A stretch of 64,000 bases of DNA from Janthinobacterium sp. ROICE36 (GCF_002869965.1 NZ_PEBS01000004.1:1-64000), one strand, 5' to 3'. Positions 43,247-52,397 are shown, counted from the stretch's first letter. Translations and numbers: made by a program. Notes: generated by a model from the sequence alone, not told the origin.

Positions 43247-44731
43247 ATGGATCTTAAAACTTCTGGGGATTGGGCAGTGCCCTCTGGCGTCTGGTACGTC
43301 GATGACGATGGCGCGTGGACCATGCAGCGCAGCGCGGAGGGCCAGAACGTCTCGCCCTTGCTGAGCTCTGCCGATATCGGCCTGCTGATGCATGCGCGGC
43401 GCCTGCCCGCAGCCGCCGGCACGCCCGTGCGGCAGTTTCCGCCTGAATTCTCGTTCGACCCCGCCTCCGGCGCGGCCTTGCAAATACCACCCGACACGGC
43501 CGTCACGCCGCCCTGGGTGCCGCCCTACGGTGCGCAGCCCGTCAGCGATGTGCCGCCGGCTGGCGCGGCCGGCTTGCGCCAGGCCAGCGTGCCCTTGAAA
43601 CTGGCCGACCAGCGCGCGCGCGAAGAGCATGCGCAGGCCGACGCCTCGCTGCCCATGCCGCCGCCGGGCGAGTACGAATTCTTTTCTGCCCAGTTCGGCA
43701 CCAGCGCCGCCGCGCTGCTGGCGCTGGATCCGCGCAAGGCCGTCTTGCACGCCTGGTTGCCCGCCTCGAAACGCTGGCTGGCGCTGGACCCCGAGTATGG
43801 CGGTTTGCTGGCCGAATCGGACCTGGCCCACGGCGCCTGGCGCGCCGAGCTGGTGCCGGAGTTCAACAGCGTGCTGGTCTTGCCGACCAGCCATGGCCTG
43901 GCCTGCATCCGTCCCGACCTGCCTTCGCTTTCCTACGTGGTCGAGCATGTGGGCAAGGCGCCGTGCGCGGCCGCGCCCGTCTGGTTCCAGAACCGCCTGT
44001 GGGCGCCGCTGCGCGATGACGATGGCCGCATGCGCTTCGTCAACCTTGACGCGCAACAAAAGCCGGGCAGCGATGTGCTGCTCGACGGCGTCGTGGAACT
44101 GGGCGCCGTCAGTGTGCCCGTGGCCTACAACCGCATGGCCGTGTGGCCCTGCGCCAACGGCCAGTTGCGCTTGCAACTGCAGCCGGACGGCAACGTGGCC
44201 GCTTCGTTTACGCCCTGGCCCGAAGGGCTGGTGCCGCATTTCGAATTCGGCAGCCCCTATCTGTCGCGCGATGGTGGCTTGTGGCAACTGTGCTTTGAAA
44301 GCCGCCGCGGCACCTATGTGTATGTGAAACTGGGCGGCCAGGTCGAGAAGGCCGATGCACTGGCGCCGCGCCTGTGTTCGGGCAGCTTCAATTACCGCTT
44401 CGCCACCAAGCTGAAAACGGCGCCGTGGGAAGAGCCCGAACACGGCGACGATGGCGGCAAGAACCAGGCCGTCATGCCGCTGCTGGAATCGAGTGCTGGC
44501 AACAGCGTGTTTGGCGTGAAGTTTGCCACCAGCGCCGGCTTGTCCAGCGTGCTGCGCTCGAACGAGCGCCTGGCGGCCCAACTGGTGCAGGACGATGAAT
44601 TGCGCGAAACCGTGTTTCATACCTTTGCCGTCAGCGAGCCGTGGCGCGTACGCCTGTTTATCCATGAACGCATGCTGTGGGCTTACCACCCGCTGCTGTC
44701 GCGCATCGATGGCTGGACCTTGCAGGCATGA
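43247..44731 (+). CDS. Unrecognised 494-residue protein, first gene of tubulin-like operon
   Basis: 494 residues without signal peptide or membrane helix, so probably cytoplasmic. The N terminus (SGDWAVPSGVWYVDDDGAWTM) is Trp-rich and a Pro-rich linker occupies about 65-125. The body (about 140-480) is rich in short strands with recurring W/L-D/P patterns (HAWLPASKRWLALDPEYGG; SYVVEHVG; DGGLWQLCFESRRGTYVYV), suggesting an all-beta repeat such as a propeller; that is only an impression. Its stop overlaps the next start by four bases (ATGA). I know no family for it. Its fixed place ahead of the vWA-like and tubulin-like genes suggests a dedicated partner. Confidence 0.75.
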   Translation: MDLKTSGDWAVPSGVWYVDDDGAWTMQRSAEGQNVSPLLSSADIGLLMHARRLPAAAGTPVRQFPPEFSFDPASGAALQIPPDTAVTPPWVPPYGAQPVSDVPPAGAAGLRQASVPLKLADQRAREEHAQADASLPMPPPGEYEFFSAQFGTSAAALLALDPRKAVLHAWLPASKRWLALDPEYGGLLAESDLAHGAWRAELVPEFNSVLVLPTSHGLACIRPDLPSLSYVVEHVGKAPCAAAPVWFQNRLWAPLRDDDGRMRFVNLDAQQKPGSDVLLDGVVELGAVSVPVAYNRMAVWPCANGQLRLQLQPDGNVAASFTPWPEGLVPHFEFGSPYLSRDGGLWQLCFESRRGTYVYVKLGGQVEKADALAPRLCSGSFNYRFATKLKTAPWEEPEHGDDGGKNQAVMPLLESSAGNSVFGVKFATSAGLSSVLRSNERLAAQLVQDDELRETVFHTFAVSEPWRVRLFIHERMLWAYHPLLSRIDGWTLQA

Positions 44732-46197
44732 AGGCGCGCTTACTGAGCGTGGCCTGCGCCGCGTTTTTCAGTGCCGCCGCCACGCATGCGGCCGGCATCC
44801 AGCAAGCGTTTCTGGTGCAAAACTCGGGCTGGATGGAGCCGTTCTACACGGATGAGCATTCGCAGCTCAAGGCCCTGGTGGGCGCCGTGGCGCAGGCCGC
44901 CACGAAGCCGTCCGATAAAGTCTATACCCTGGCCTTCAGCCAGAGCAGCGGCGCGCACGTGTCGCCGTCGCTGCTGGGGCAGGGGCAGGGCGGCGGGGGC
45001 GTGGCGGGCCAGTTGGCCGGCCTGGGCCTGGCGCGCAAGAGCGCCGGCGGCGCGCTGGCCGACACGGACTTCCAGGAAGCCGTCACCAAGACCATCACGG
45101 GCCCGTTCCAGTCTGCGCCCGGCATCGTGTGGATCTTTACCAATAACAAGAATAGCCCGAACAACGACAGCCAGACGGCTGAACGCAACCGCGACTTTTA
45201 CCGCTTGCTGCATCTGGAGCCATCGATCACCAAGACGCTGGTGTTTCCGCTGCGCATGCCGGTGCAGGGCAAGTTGTACAGCGCCAAGGGCTTGATGGTG
45301 TATGCGCTCGCATATGGCCAGCCCGCGTCGGAGGCGTTGAACCGCATCCTGGCCGAAGGGCGGCTGTCGCAAGTGCTGACGCGCCCGCCCGCGCGATTGA
45401 AACCGGTGGACCAGGATGCCGTGCGCATCGTGCCCCAATCCGTCAAGAACAGTCCCAACGTGCACGCCAGCCTGGGCCGCGACGGGCGCACCATCGTGCT
45501 CGACGTCGATGCGGCGAATCTGGTGCCGCAAGTGGTGCTGCAGGCGTCCTTGCAAAACATGTTTTTCCCGTATGTGATCGACAGCGCCAAAGTGCACGCC
45601 AGCCTGGTGGGCCAGAATGCGCCCCTGCGCGTTGCGCCAGATCAAATCCGCCAGTTGCAGCCGGGCGCCAGCCAGTCCGTGCAGGTACAGTTTGCGCTGC
45701 CGATGGCGCAGATTGCGTCGCCGTGGTCGGCGCAGGCGATCACCGCCATGGGCAAGCAAGTGCTGCTGCCCATGCAGGCGCAGGTGGGCCTGTCGGAACA
45801 GCGACTGGCGCTGGCGTCCAGCTTTGGCAAGGATTTGCAGGAATTGTTCCCCGGCGATCCGATCTCGGACATGTTCACGCCGCCCGACAGCGTGCGCGCC
45901 TCGCAGGCGACGATCCCCTTGCTGGTGCGCATACAGTATCCGCTGCTGCCCGTGCTGGTGATATTGGGCGGCGTCCTGGCGCTCGTGCTGGGCTTGCTGG
46001 CGCTGGGTTTGCTGGGCACGCGCGCCACGCGTTACAAGGTGACGGCCGACGGCGTGCAGCGGCAAGTGTTATTGAAGCCGTTCAAAAGCGTGCAGATCCG
46101 CGATGATGACGGCCGCGATATCGGCGAACTCAAGCGTGGCCTGGGCAAGCCAGCCATCGTGCGCGTGGCCGAAGGCCATACCCTGAGCCTGGCCTGA
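44728..46197 (+). CDS. Signal-peptide, possibly vWA-like, single-span membrane protein
   Basis: 489 residues from the ATG at 44728. Signal peptide 1-21 (MKARLLSVACAAFFSAAATHA). The mature start AFLVQNSGWMEPFY, helix SQLKALVGAVAQAA, strand KVYTLAFSQS and later IVWIFTNNKNSPNND follow the strand/helix order of a von Willebrand A domain, but the DxSxS metal site is replaced by QNSGW. A beta-rich region (about 220-390) leads to one membrane helix (about 405-430) and a 58-residue, presumably cytoplasmic, tail (KVTADG...IRDDDGRDIGELKRG). It could link a periplasmic sensor or adhesion domain to the cytoplasmic tubulin-like protein. The vWA assignment is inference. Confidence 0.75.
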   Translation: MKARLLSVACAAFFSAAATHAAGIQQAFLVQNSGWMEPFYTDEHSQLKALVGAVAQAATKPSDKVYTLAFSQSSGAHVSPSLLGQGQGGGGVAGQLAGLGLARKSAGGALADTDFQEAVTKTITGPFQSAPGIVWIFTNNKNSPNNDSQTAERNRDFYRLLHLEPSITKTLVFPLRMPVQGKLYSAKGLMVYALAYGQPASEALNRILAEGRLSQVLTRPPARLKPVDQDAVRIVPQSVKNSPNVHASLGRDGRTIVLDVDAANLVPQVVLQASLQNMFFPYVIDSAKVHASLVGQNAPLRVAPDQIRQLQPGASQSVQVQFALPMAQIASPWSAQAITAMGKQVLLPMQAQVGLSEQRLALASSFGKDLQELFPGDPISDMFTPPDSVRASQATIPLLVRIQYPLLPVLVILGGVLALVLGLLALGLLGTRATRYKVTADGVQRQVLLKPFKSVQIRDDDGRDIGELKRGLGKPAIVRVAEGHTLSLA

Positions 46198-46240
46198 ACA
46201 ACCATTCTTTAAAAAAACTTCCATTCAACTGAGGCATACC

Positions 46241-46681
46241 ATGGCGCAAGACACTCCCAAAGACAACACTGGTTTTATTTTGCCGGCTCCGGCGTCCGCG
46301 CCACCGGCGGCAGATGCCCCTGCTGCCAGCGCTGCCGCCAGCATCGCAATGACCGAAGCTGCGCCCGCGCTCGATCCTGCCAGCACCACCGATACCTCGT
46401 CGCGCGACACCCTGGTCGGCGGCGTGGTGCTGTTGCTGTTGTTCATCGCCTTTTTCTTTGCCAAGAATGCGTATGCGAATGGCCTGGTGGCCAAGCGCGT
46501 GCCGCCCAACAAGGCCAATGCCTCGGGCTGGTGGCTGTTCATCTTCCTGGCCAGCCTGGCCACGGGCGTGGTGCTGGCCGCCGTGAACGCGCATAAATTC
46601 CTCGCGCCACTGTTCATGGGACCGCTGGTGCTGGTGGGCCTGGTAGCGTTACTGTTGACATTTACTTCCAGCCGCCGCTAA
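46241..46681 (+). CDS. Small three-helix membrane protein
   Basis: 146 residues. A disordered Ala/Pro-rich N terminus (about 1-50) is followed by three hydrophobic helices: TLVGGVVLLLLFIAFFFA, GWWLFIFLASLATGVVLAA and APLFMGPLVLVGLVALLLTF. A ribosome site gagg precedes the ATG, 43 bases after the previous gene. No family recognised. It is likely the membrane platform of the tubulin-like system. Confidence 0.72.
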   Translation: MAQDTPKDNTGFILPAPASAPPAADAPAASAAASIAMTEAAPALDPASTTDTSSRDTLVGGVVLLLLFIAFFFAKNAYANGLVAKRVPPNKANASGWWLFIFLASLATGVVLAAVNAHKFLAPLFMGPLVLVGLVALLLTFTSSRR

Positions 46682-46717
46682 GAACACGCCGTCGTACGCA
46701 CCATCGAAGGAATCACC

Positions 46718-49700
46718 ATGACAGAGAACCTGAAGCTAACCATCACCGGCGGCGCCAGCGAGCGCAAGCAGGACAAGATCATCGAACTGCGCCCGACCCT
46801 GTTCATCGGCATCGGCGGCACGGGCATGCAGGTACTGATGCGCGTGCGCCGGCGCATCCTCAACACCCTGTGGGGTGGCGCGGGCAAGCGCACGCGCATC
46901 GAGGGCTTGGCGGACTTTCCCATCGCGCAATTCATCCATTTCGACCTCGACAATGGCGCCGTGATCGAGAGCGGCGAATCGCAGGCGAAGGACTTGCAAT
47001 TCGACCAGGTGAAGTTCACGGACGACGACAAGGTGGTCGAATCGTTCGATATGGACAAGTACAGCCGCGATGAAGATTCTCTGGAGAAATATCCGCACAT
47101 CAAGGAATGGTTGCCGCTGACGCCGCAGCGCATCCGCGAATTGCGTTTCGACATGAGCAGTGGCGCCGGCCAGATCCGCGCCGTCTCGCGCCTGTATTTC
47201 TTCGACAAGTATGCCAAGATCCGCGACAAGATCCGTTTGAAACTGAAAGCCTTGAAAGCGGGCCTGTCGCACGAGCGCCAGCTGGCCGAACTGGGTTTAC
47301 GCATGGAAACGAACCGTTTCCGCATCGTCATCGTCGGTTCCGTGGCGGGCGGCACGGGTTCCGGCTCCTTCCTGGACATGGGCTTGCTGGCGCGCTGGCT
47401 GGCGCGCAGCGAAGTGGGCGCGGCCGACGTCGAGCTGATGCTGTTCTTGCCGACCGGCTATACCAAGGCCAACAAGGACAGGGTCGAGGCCAACGGCTAT
47501 GCGGCGCTGATGGAGCTGGAATCGGCGATGATGGGCAACAAGGGCTATGTGGGCCGCTGGGATGCGTATGACAGGCCGGAACTGACGCGCGAGCCGTACA
47601 GCGAGGTTTACCTCATCGATTCTGGGAATCTTGCCCAGCAGCACACCAAGGAAGTCAGCGACGTGTACCACATGGTGGCCGATTCGCTGTTCGAGGATTT
47701 CGCCTCGGCCGACTTTGCGCGCGCCAAGCGCTCGATCGCCGTCAACCAGGCGCAGCACAAGAACTCGCTGTACAACGCGCCCGTGCCGCAAGACCGCTTC
47801 GGCGACATGCGCCTGTATTTTTCGAAGCGTTTTTCCTCGTTCGGCATGGCCGTGCTCGATACGCGCCAGGAAGCGGCGCGCGACGAGCGGGCCCACCGCT
47901 GGGCCGGCGCCATGCTGCAAGCGTTCTTTGGGGTGGGCGGCACGGATGCGGGCGCCAACCGCGCCACCGATACGCAGCGCGATAACTTCCTTTCTGCCAA
48001 TATGTTCTTGAAGGGCACGCCGTTCAGCGATTTCCCCGAGTTTTCCGACAAGAGCATCGAACTGAAGCGCTCCAGCGGCGACTTCATCGATTTCCGCGTC
48101 GTCGACGAATTGCTGGAAGACCGCCACGGTCACTTGCTGGCCGGCGTGGAAAACCGGGTCAACACGCGCATCAACGATATCCGCACGGGTTTTGAGCGCA
48201 GCGAATGGCCGGCGCAGGTGCGCGACGCCATGAAGCATCTGGAACGCGACGCCGTGCGCGACCAGGATTCCACGGCCGATACGACCGAAGACCGCATCAG
48301 CAAGCGTCGCCGCGAAGTGCTCGACGATGTCAAGAAAGTCGTGCGCGACGAGTTGTATGGCTATCTTGATAATAAAGAGTTCGGCGGCCTGGAATACGTG
48401 TTGTCGCTGGTGGAACAGATCAAGGACCGCATCGAGGCGCCGGGCAGCGGCTTGACGGCGCAGATCGGCGCGAATGCCGAGCGCTACCGCGAAATCAAGG
48501 AAGCCGTGCGTTCGCGCGAATACGAGCGTCTGTTGAACAACCTGGAACAGACGCGCAGCACCTTCGGTTTCCTCAGCAATGGCGAAAAGCAGGCTGGCGT
48601 GGTGATGGACCATTTGCGCACGGAAATGGCCAATGCGCTGAAATTCCATTTGCGCGCCAAGGCGGCGGACGAGTCCGTCATCCTGCTGGGCGAACTGTCG
48701 CGCTGGCTGGGCAACCGTATCGGCGTCGATGCGCAAGGGCGCGCGCAATGGAATGGCCTGGTGGGCGAGTTGCAAACGGGCCGCGAAGGCGTGCTGGCCA
48801 TGCTGGCGGAACTCAAAACGGCCAATATCATCCTGCAAAAGGACCTGGACAAGGAACACGCGACCCTGATCGTCATTCCTGTCACGGAAAAAGACATTGC
48901 ACTGCCCTCGGCAGCCACCTTTCGCCAGTGGGCCGATGAAGCATTCAAGGACATGGGCGGTTCGAAAGCGCTGTTCCCCATGTTGGGTGAACCGGCGCAA
49001 CGGGGCTTGATCCTGGCCAAGGTGACGCGCATGGCCGAGAACATGATCGCCACGGCGGGCCTGGTGGAAGGGGCGACGAGCACGCCCGACCCCCTGTTCG
49101 AGGCGCTGGAACAGATGGATGTATCCGAACGCCTGGACCGTTTCCGCAAGCTGCTGGCCTGCTCCATGCCGTGGATCGACGCCAATATGGCGGGCGATTT
49201 TACGGTCGTGTCGGACCAGTTCAAGTGCGTGATCGGCGTGGCCAACGCGGCCGCCTTCAAGGAGAAGTTCGGCGCCGAGCTCGAATCGTGCGTGCCGACC
49301 CAGGTGGGCATCACGGTGAGCCAGCTGGAAATCGTCGAGACGGGCATCCGCGGGCGCGCCGTCTGCTATTGCGAATTGGCCGGCGTGCCGATGACGGTGC
49401 TGCGCGGCCTGGAAGGCTGGCGTACCAGCTACCGCAAGGAAGGCGACAACGACAAGGCGCCGACCCACACGCATATTGATCCAACGCAATTCACGCACCC
49501 GATCGCGCCGAACACGGACGAGATGAAGCGCCTGGCGGAAGATTTCGGCGAATTCCTGCAAGCCATCATGCTGGGCGTGCTGACGCGCCACACGGGCCGC
49601 GTCGTGCCGCCGGGCCAGTACCAGTTTGCCGTCGAACCGGGCGATGTGCGCCGCATCGGCAATGAACGGGCCATCCGCCAGAACGGCATGCCCGCTTCGT

Positions 49701-50395
49701 ACGAGAAAAATATCGCCCTGCGCATCGAGGAAAAACTCGCTGCGCTTGACGCCGTGCAGACGGCGGCCATGGCGGCGCTGGCAAAATACTATGAACGGGG
49801 CGTGTATGCGCCGAAGCTGGTGGCGCAGGCCGATGGCTCGCAACTGCCGTATATCGGCTTTGGCAGCGCCATTTCAGCCGAAGTGGGCGCGCGTTTGCGC
49901 GAGTCGGCGCGCCGCAAGGGCATGTCCAGCGATGAGCTCGACCGCACGGTGCAAGCGCTGCTGGGCCGCTTGAAGGAATGGGCGAATGTCATCGGCGACT
50001 CCGACAGCGATGCCTACGACTGGGAAGTGCGCGAGCCGGAAGCGGACGGCCAGCCCCGTCTGAAATACGCGATCAAGGGGGAGATGCTGGAAGCGGGGCG
50101 CCTGGAGCAATTGCTGCGCCCGGCCGGTAGCGTAGCGGCTGCAGCGGCGCCTGCGTTCGGCATGCCGCCGCCGCTGGTGGAATACCAGTATTTCCTGGGC
50201 ATCAATGGCCAGCAGCAGGGCCCGTTCACGGCCCAGCAGATCGTGCAGTATGTGCAGGCGGGACAAGTGGTGCCGGCCACCGCCAAGGTGTGGCGCGCCG
50301 GCTTGCCGGCCTGGGTCGATCTGCTCCAGTTTGCCGAGCTGGCGCCCTTGTTCCTCAGCGCGCCGCCACCGTTGATGCCGCCGCCCCTGGCTTGA
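46718..50395 (+). CDS. Tubulin/FtsZ-like GTPase with C-terminal GYF-type domain
   Basis: 1225 residues. The N-terminal part has tubulin-superfamily nucleotide loops: LFIGIGGTGMQVLMRVRRRI (29-48, the FtsZ GGAGGN-like loop) and SVAGGTGSGSFLDMG (208-222, equivalent to the GGGTGTG signature), then the strand VELMLFLPTGY. A very long alpha-helical middle (about 400-1100), with DRISKRRREVLDDVKKVVRDE-type charged helices, has no recognised domain. The end (about 1154-1212: YFLGINGQQQGPFTAQQI, VWRAGLPAWVDLLQF) matches a GYF-type domain, which usually binds Pro-rich peptides. The next gene has a Pro-rich linker that could be its ligand. GTP-dependent polymerisation is expected from the family but unproven. 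Confidence 0.85.
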   Translation: MTENLKLTITGGASERKQDKIIELRPTLFIGIGGTGMQVLMRVRRRILNTLWGGAGKRTRIEGLADFPIAQFIHFDLDNGAVIESGESQAKDLQFDQVKFTDDDKVVESFDMDKYSRDEDSLEKYPHIKEWLPLTPQRIRELRFDMSSGAGQIRAVSRLYFFDKYAKIRDKIRLKLKALKAGLSHERQLAELGLRMETNRFRIVIVGSVAGGTGSGSFLDMGLLARWLARSEVGAADVELMLFLPTGYTKANKDRVEANGYAALMELESAMMGNKGYVGRWDAYDRPELTREPYSEVYLIDSGNLAQQHTKEVSDVYHMVADSLFEDFASADFARAKRSIAVNQAQHKNSLYNAPVPQDRFGDMRLYFSKRFSSFGMAVLDTRQEAARDERAHRWAGAMLQAFFGVGGTDAGANRATDTQRDNFLSANMFLKGTPFSDFPEFSDKSIELKRSSGDFIDFRVVDELLEDRHGHLLAGVENRVNTRINDIRTGFERSEWPAQVRDAMKHLERDAVRDQDSTADTTEDRISKRRREVLDDVKKVVRDELYGYLDNKEFGGLEYVLSLVEQIKDRIEAPGSGLTAQIGANAERYREIKEAVRSREYERLLNNLEQTRSTFGFLSNGEKQAGVVMDHLRTEMANALKFHLRAKAADESVILLGELSRWLGNRIGVDAQGRAQWNGLVGELQTGREGVLAMLAELKTANIILQKDLDKEHATLIVIPVTEKDIALPSAATFRQWADEAFKDMGGSKALFPMLGEPAQRGLILAKVTRMAENMIATAGLVEGATSTPDPLFEALEQMDVSERLDRFRKLLACSMPWIDANMAGDFTVVSDQFKCVIGVANAAAFKEKFGAELESCVPTQVGITVSQLEIVETGIRGRAVCYCELAGVPMTVLRGLEGWRTSYRKEGDNDKAPTHTHIDPTQFTHPIAPNTDEMKRLAEDFGEFLQAIMLGVLTRHTGRVVPPGQYQFAVEPGDVRRIGNERAIRQNGMPASYEKNIALRIEEKLAALDAVQTAAMAALAKYYERGVYAPKLVAQADGSQLPYIGFGSAISAEVGARLRESARRKGMSSDELDRTVQALLGRLKEWANVIGDSDSDAYDWEVREPEADGQPRLKYAIKGEMLEAGRLEQLLRPAGSVAAAAAPAFGMPPPLVEYQYFLGINGQQQGPFTAQQIVQYVQAGQVVPATAKVWRAGLPAWVDLLQFAELAPLFLSAPPPLMPPPLA

Positions 50396-50428
50396 GTGCT
50401 GGAATGACGTTGGAATGAAGGATTAGTT

Positions 50429-51625
50429 TTGGATATCTGTATCAAATGCAAGGGCGGTCTGTTCAGCGCTGTCAGCCATTGTCCCTACTGCGGTCACGCC
50501 GTGGCTGGCGCGGCACGGCCAGCTGCGGCCGTGCCGCCACCGCTGCCACCCGTGCCCGCGCCTATGCCAGTAGCGCCGCCAGTGGCGCTCAAGCCGCCGC
50601 CCGTGCCGGTGGCACCGGCACCTGCGCCGAAACCGCCGCCGACACCGGCGCAGCGGCAAGCCGCGCCGAAGCCCGTGCCTGTGCTTCCACCGGCGCCTGC
50701 ACCGGCAGTACCGCCGTCACCGCCGCGCAAGTGGCTGCGCTGGCTGGGCGGTATCGCCGTGCTGGCGGCCGTCATCGTCTACATGAATGGCAAGCCGGGC
50801 GGCAAGAACGCTGCGGCTTGCAATGACGCCATCGACAGCGGCCTCGCTTTGGTAGCGAATGGCAGCCTGGACGGCGCCCGCCAGAAGCTGGCGACGGCGA
50901 AAAATGTGTGTACGGGCAAGTCCAGCGCCAAGGCGGACGATTTGCAGGCGGCGATCGGCAAGGCGGGCGCCGCATCAGGCAGTTGCCAGCGCGGCGTGCG
51001 CGCCATCGAGCGCGCCATGGATGGCCATCAATTGCAAAGTGCCGTCAAGGGTATCGCCGCGCTCGACGCCGATTGCGCGGGCGCTGCCAGCGTGGCATCC
51101 TTGCGCAAGCAACTGGCGCGCCAGCAGGCGGCAGCCGCGTCCGTGCTGGTGGGGGTGCGCCAGGCACTCGATGGCAAGGATGCGGCTACGGCAAGGAATG
51201 GCATCGCCAGGCTGGAAGCGATCGACCGCGAAGCGGCGGAATTGCCGCAGTTGAAGGCCGACGTGCAAGCGCTGTCGGCGGCTGCGGCACCTGCGCCCGT
51301 TGTTGTGCCGGTAGAAACGGCAGCGGCCCGCGTCGTGCCAACGGAACCTGCACCCGCGCGCGCGGTCGAACGTTCAGCGATGGCCGAACGCCGTCCGCTG
51401 GAAACGTCGCCCGTCGATAGCGGCGCGGCCATGCGCAGCGAGATGGCGCAATCGTTCCTGCGCGATGCCGAGCGGTCTTTACTGGAAGGCAAGTTTGATG
51501 CGGCCAAGACGTATCTGGAAAGCGCGCGCCGCGTCGATCCTGGCAATGCGCGCATCGACAATCTGTCGCGCCGCATCCGCGAACGGGAACGGCAAGTGCT
51601 GCAGACGGAAACAACGATCAATTAG
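50429..51625 (+). CDS. Zinc-ribbon, Pro-rich, single-span protein with Cys-bracketed helical repeats
   Basis: 398 residues from a TTG at 50429 with aagga upstream. Residues 4-21 form a zinc ribbon (C4, C7, C18, C21). A Pro/Ala linker (30-99) leads to PPRKWLRW and a membrane helix (104-118), giving a cytoplasmic N terminus by the positive-inside rule. Outside follow two 31-residue segments, C131 to C161 and C186 to C216, each a helical hairpin bracketed by cysteines and 55 residues apart, then a cysteine-free copy (about 239-270), and a TPR-like hairpin at 340-372. Disulfides across each hairpin are likely. The Pro-rich part is a candidate partner of the GYF domain of the preceding gene. Confidence 0.78.
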   Translation: MDICIKCKGGLFSAVSHCPYCGHAVAGAARPAAAVPPPLPPVPAPMPVAPPVALKPPPVPVAPAPAPKPPPTPAQRQAAPKPVPVLPPAPAPAVPPSPPRKWLRWLGGIAVLAAVIVYMNGKPGGKNAAACNDAIDSGLALVANGSLDGARQKLATAKNVCTGKSSAKADDLQAAIGKAGAASGSCQRGVRAIERAMDGHQLQSAVKGIAALDADCAGAASVASLRKQLARQQAAAASVLVGVRQALDGKDAATARNGIARLEAIDREAAELPQLKADVQALSAAAAPAPVVVPVETAAARVVPTEPAPARAVERSAMAERRPLETSPVDSGAAMRSEMAQSFLRDAERSLLEGKFDAAKTYLESARRVDPGNARIDNLSRRIRERERQVLQTETTIN

Positions 51626-51650
51626 TCCAATTAGTCATCTGGGAGGTACC

Positions 51651-52397
51651 ATGCTGAATCACACCACCTTGCGCGCCACTGCTGCACTGACCATCGCGGC
51701 CATGCTGGCCGGCTGCGCCACGGCGCCAGTGAATCCGAACGGCGTGCGCCAGGACAGTGCCTATCCGCAAGGTGGTACCCAGGCGGCCACGGATGAAGAC
51801 CCGTGCAGCGTAGGCACGACGGCGGCGGCCGGCGCGGCCGTGGGGGCGCTGCTGGGTGCGCTGGCGGGCGGCAAGAATGGTGCGCTGAAGGGCGCGGCCA
51901 TCGGCGGCGGCCTGGCGGCGGCCGGTTGCCTGGCCATCAATGTCAATTCGCGCCAGACCAAGACGGCGGCGCAGGCGGACCGCGACTATATCCGCGCGCG
52001 CGGCGCGCTGCCGCGCGAGCCGCAAGTGGTGTCGTACACGCCACAGCTGAGCGCGTCGACCGTCAAGCGCGGCCAGCCGTTCAAGGTCACGTCGGTGGTG
52101 GAACTGGTCAATGGCAGCGCGCAAAGCGTCAACGACGTGCGCGAAGAGCTGGTGGTGCTCGATCCGCAGGGCCAGCCATTCAAGTCCGGCTCGAAAGCCT
52201 TGGCCAGCAGCAACAAATCGGGCGGGCGTTTTGAAAACTCGTTCGAGCTGACCTTGCCGGCCGGCGTGTCGCAAGGCATCTATGGCGTCAAGACGAACCT
52301 GTACGTGAACGGCAAGCTGGCCGCCACGCGCGACCTGCGCACGCAGCTGGTGATGTTGGACGACAATAGCGGCGCGGCGCAGCTGGCGCTGCGTTAA
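51651..52397 (+). CDS. Glycine-zipper lipoprotein
   Basis: 248 residues. Lipobox LAGC with C22 after a signal peptide. A glycine-zipper region (about 61-96: [32 protein letters not shown]) resembles membrane-inserting segments of small outer-membrane proteins. A C-terminal beta domain (about 120-245: [39 protein letters not shown]) looks immunoglobulin-like. The ribosome site is gggagg. The last gene of the operon; it probably ties the assembly to the outer membrane. It overlaps convergent trmL by four bases. Confidence 0.78.
   Translation: MLNHTTLRATAALTIAAMLAGCATAPVNPNGVRQDSAYPQGGTQAATDEDPCSVGTTAAAGAAVGALLGALAGGKNGALKGAAIGGGLAAAGCLAINVNSRQTKTAAQADRDYIRARGALPREPQVVSYTPQLSASTVKRGQPFKVTSVVELVNGSAQSVNDVREELVVLDPQGQPFKSGSKALASSNKSGGRFENSFELTLPAGVSQGIYGVKTNLYVNGKLAATRDLRTQLVMLDDNSGAAQLALR

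Noticed and set aside
47297..49843. 848-codon minus-strand open frame inside the tubulin-like gene
   Set aside because: Its composition (His, Arg, Gln-rich) is that of antisense to GC-rich coding sequence and it has no start context or motif.
43247..52397. Type VI secretion or phage-defence island
   Set aside because: No Tss/Hcp/VgrG, nuclease, helicase or reverse transcriptase is present, and base composition matches the neighbours.
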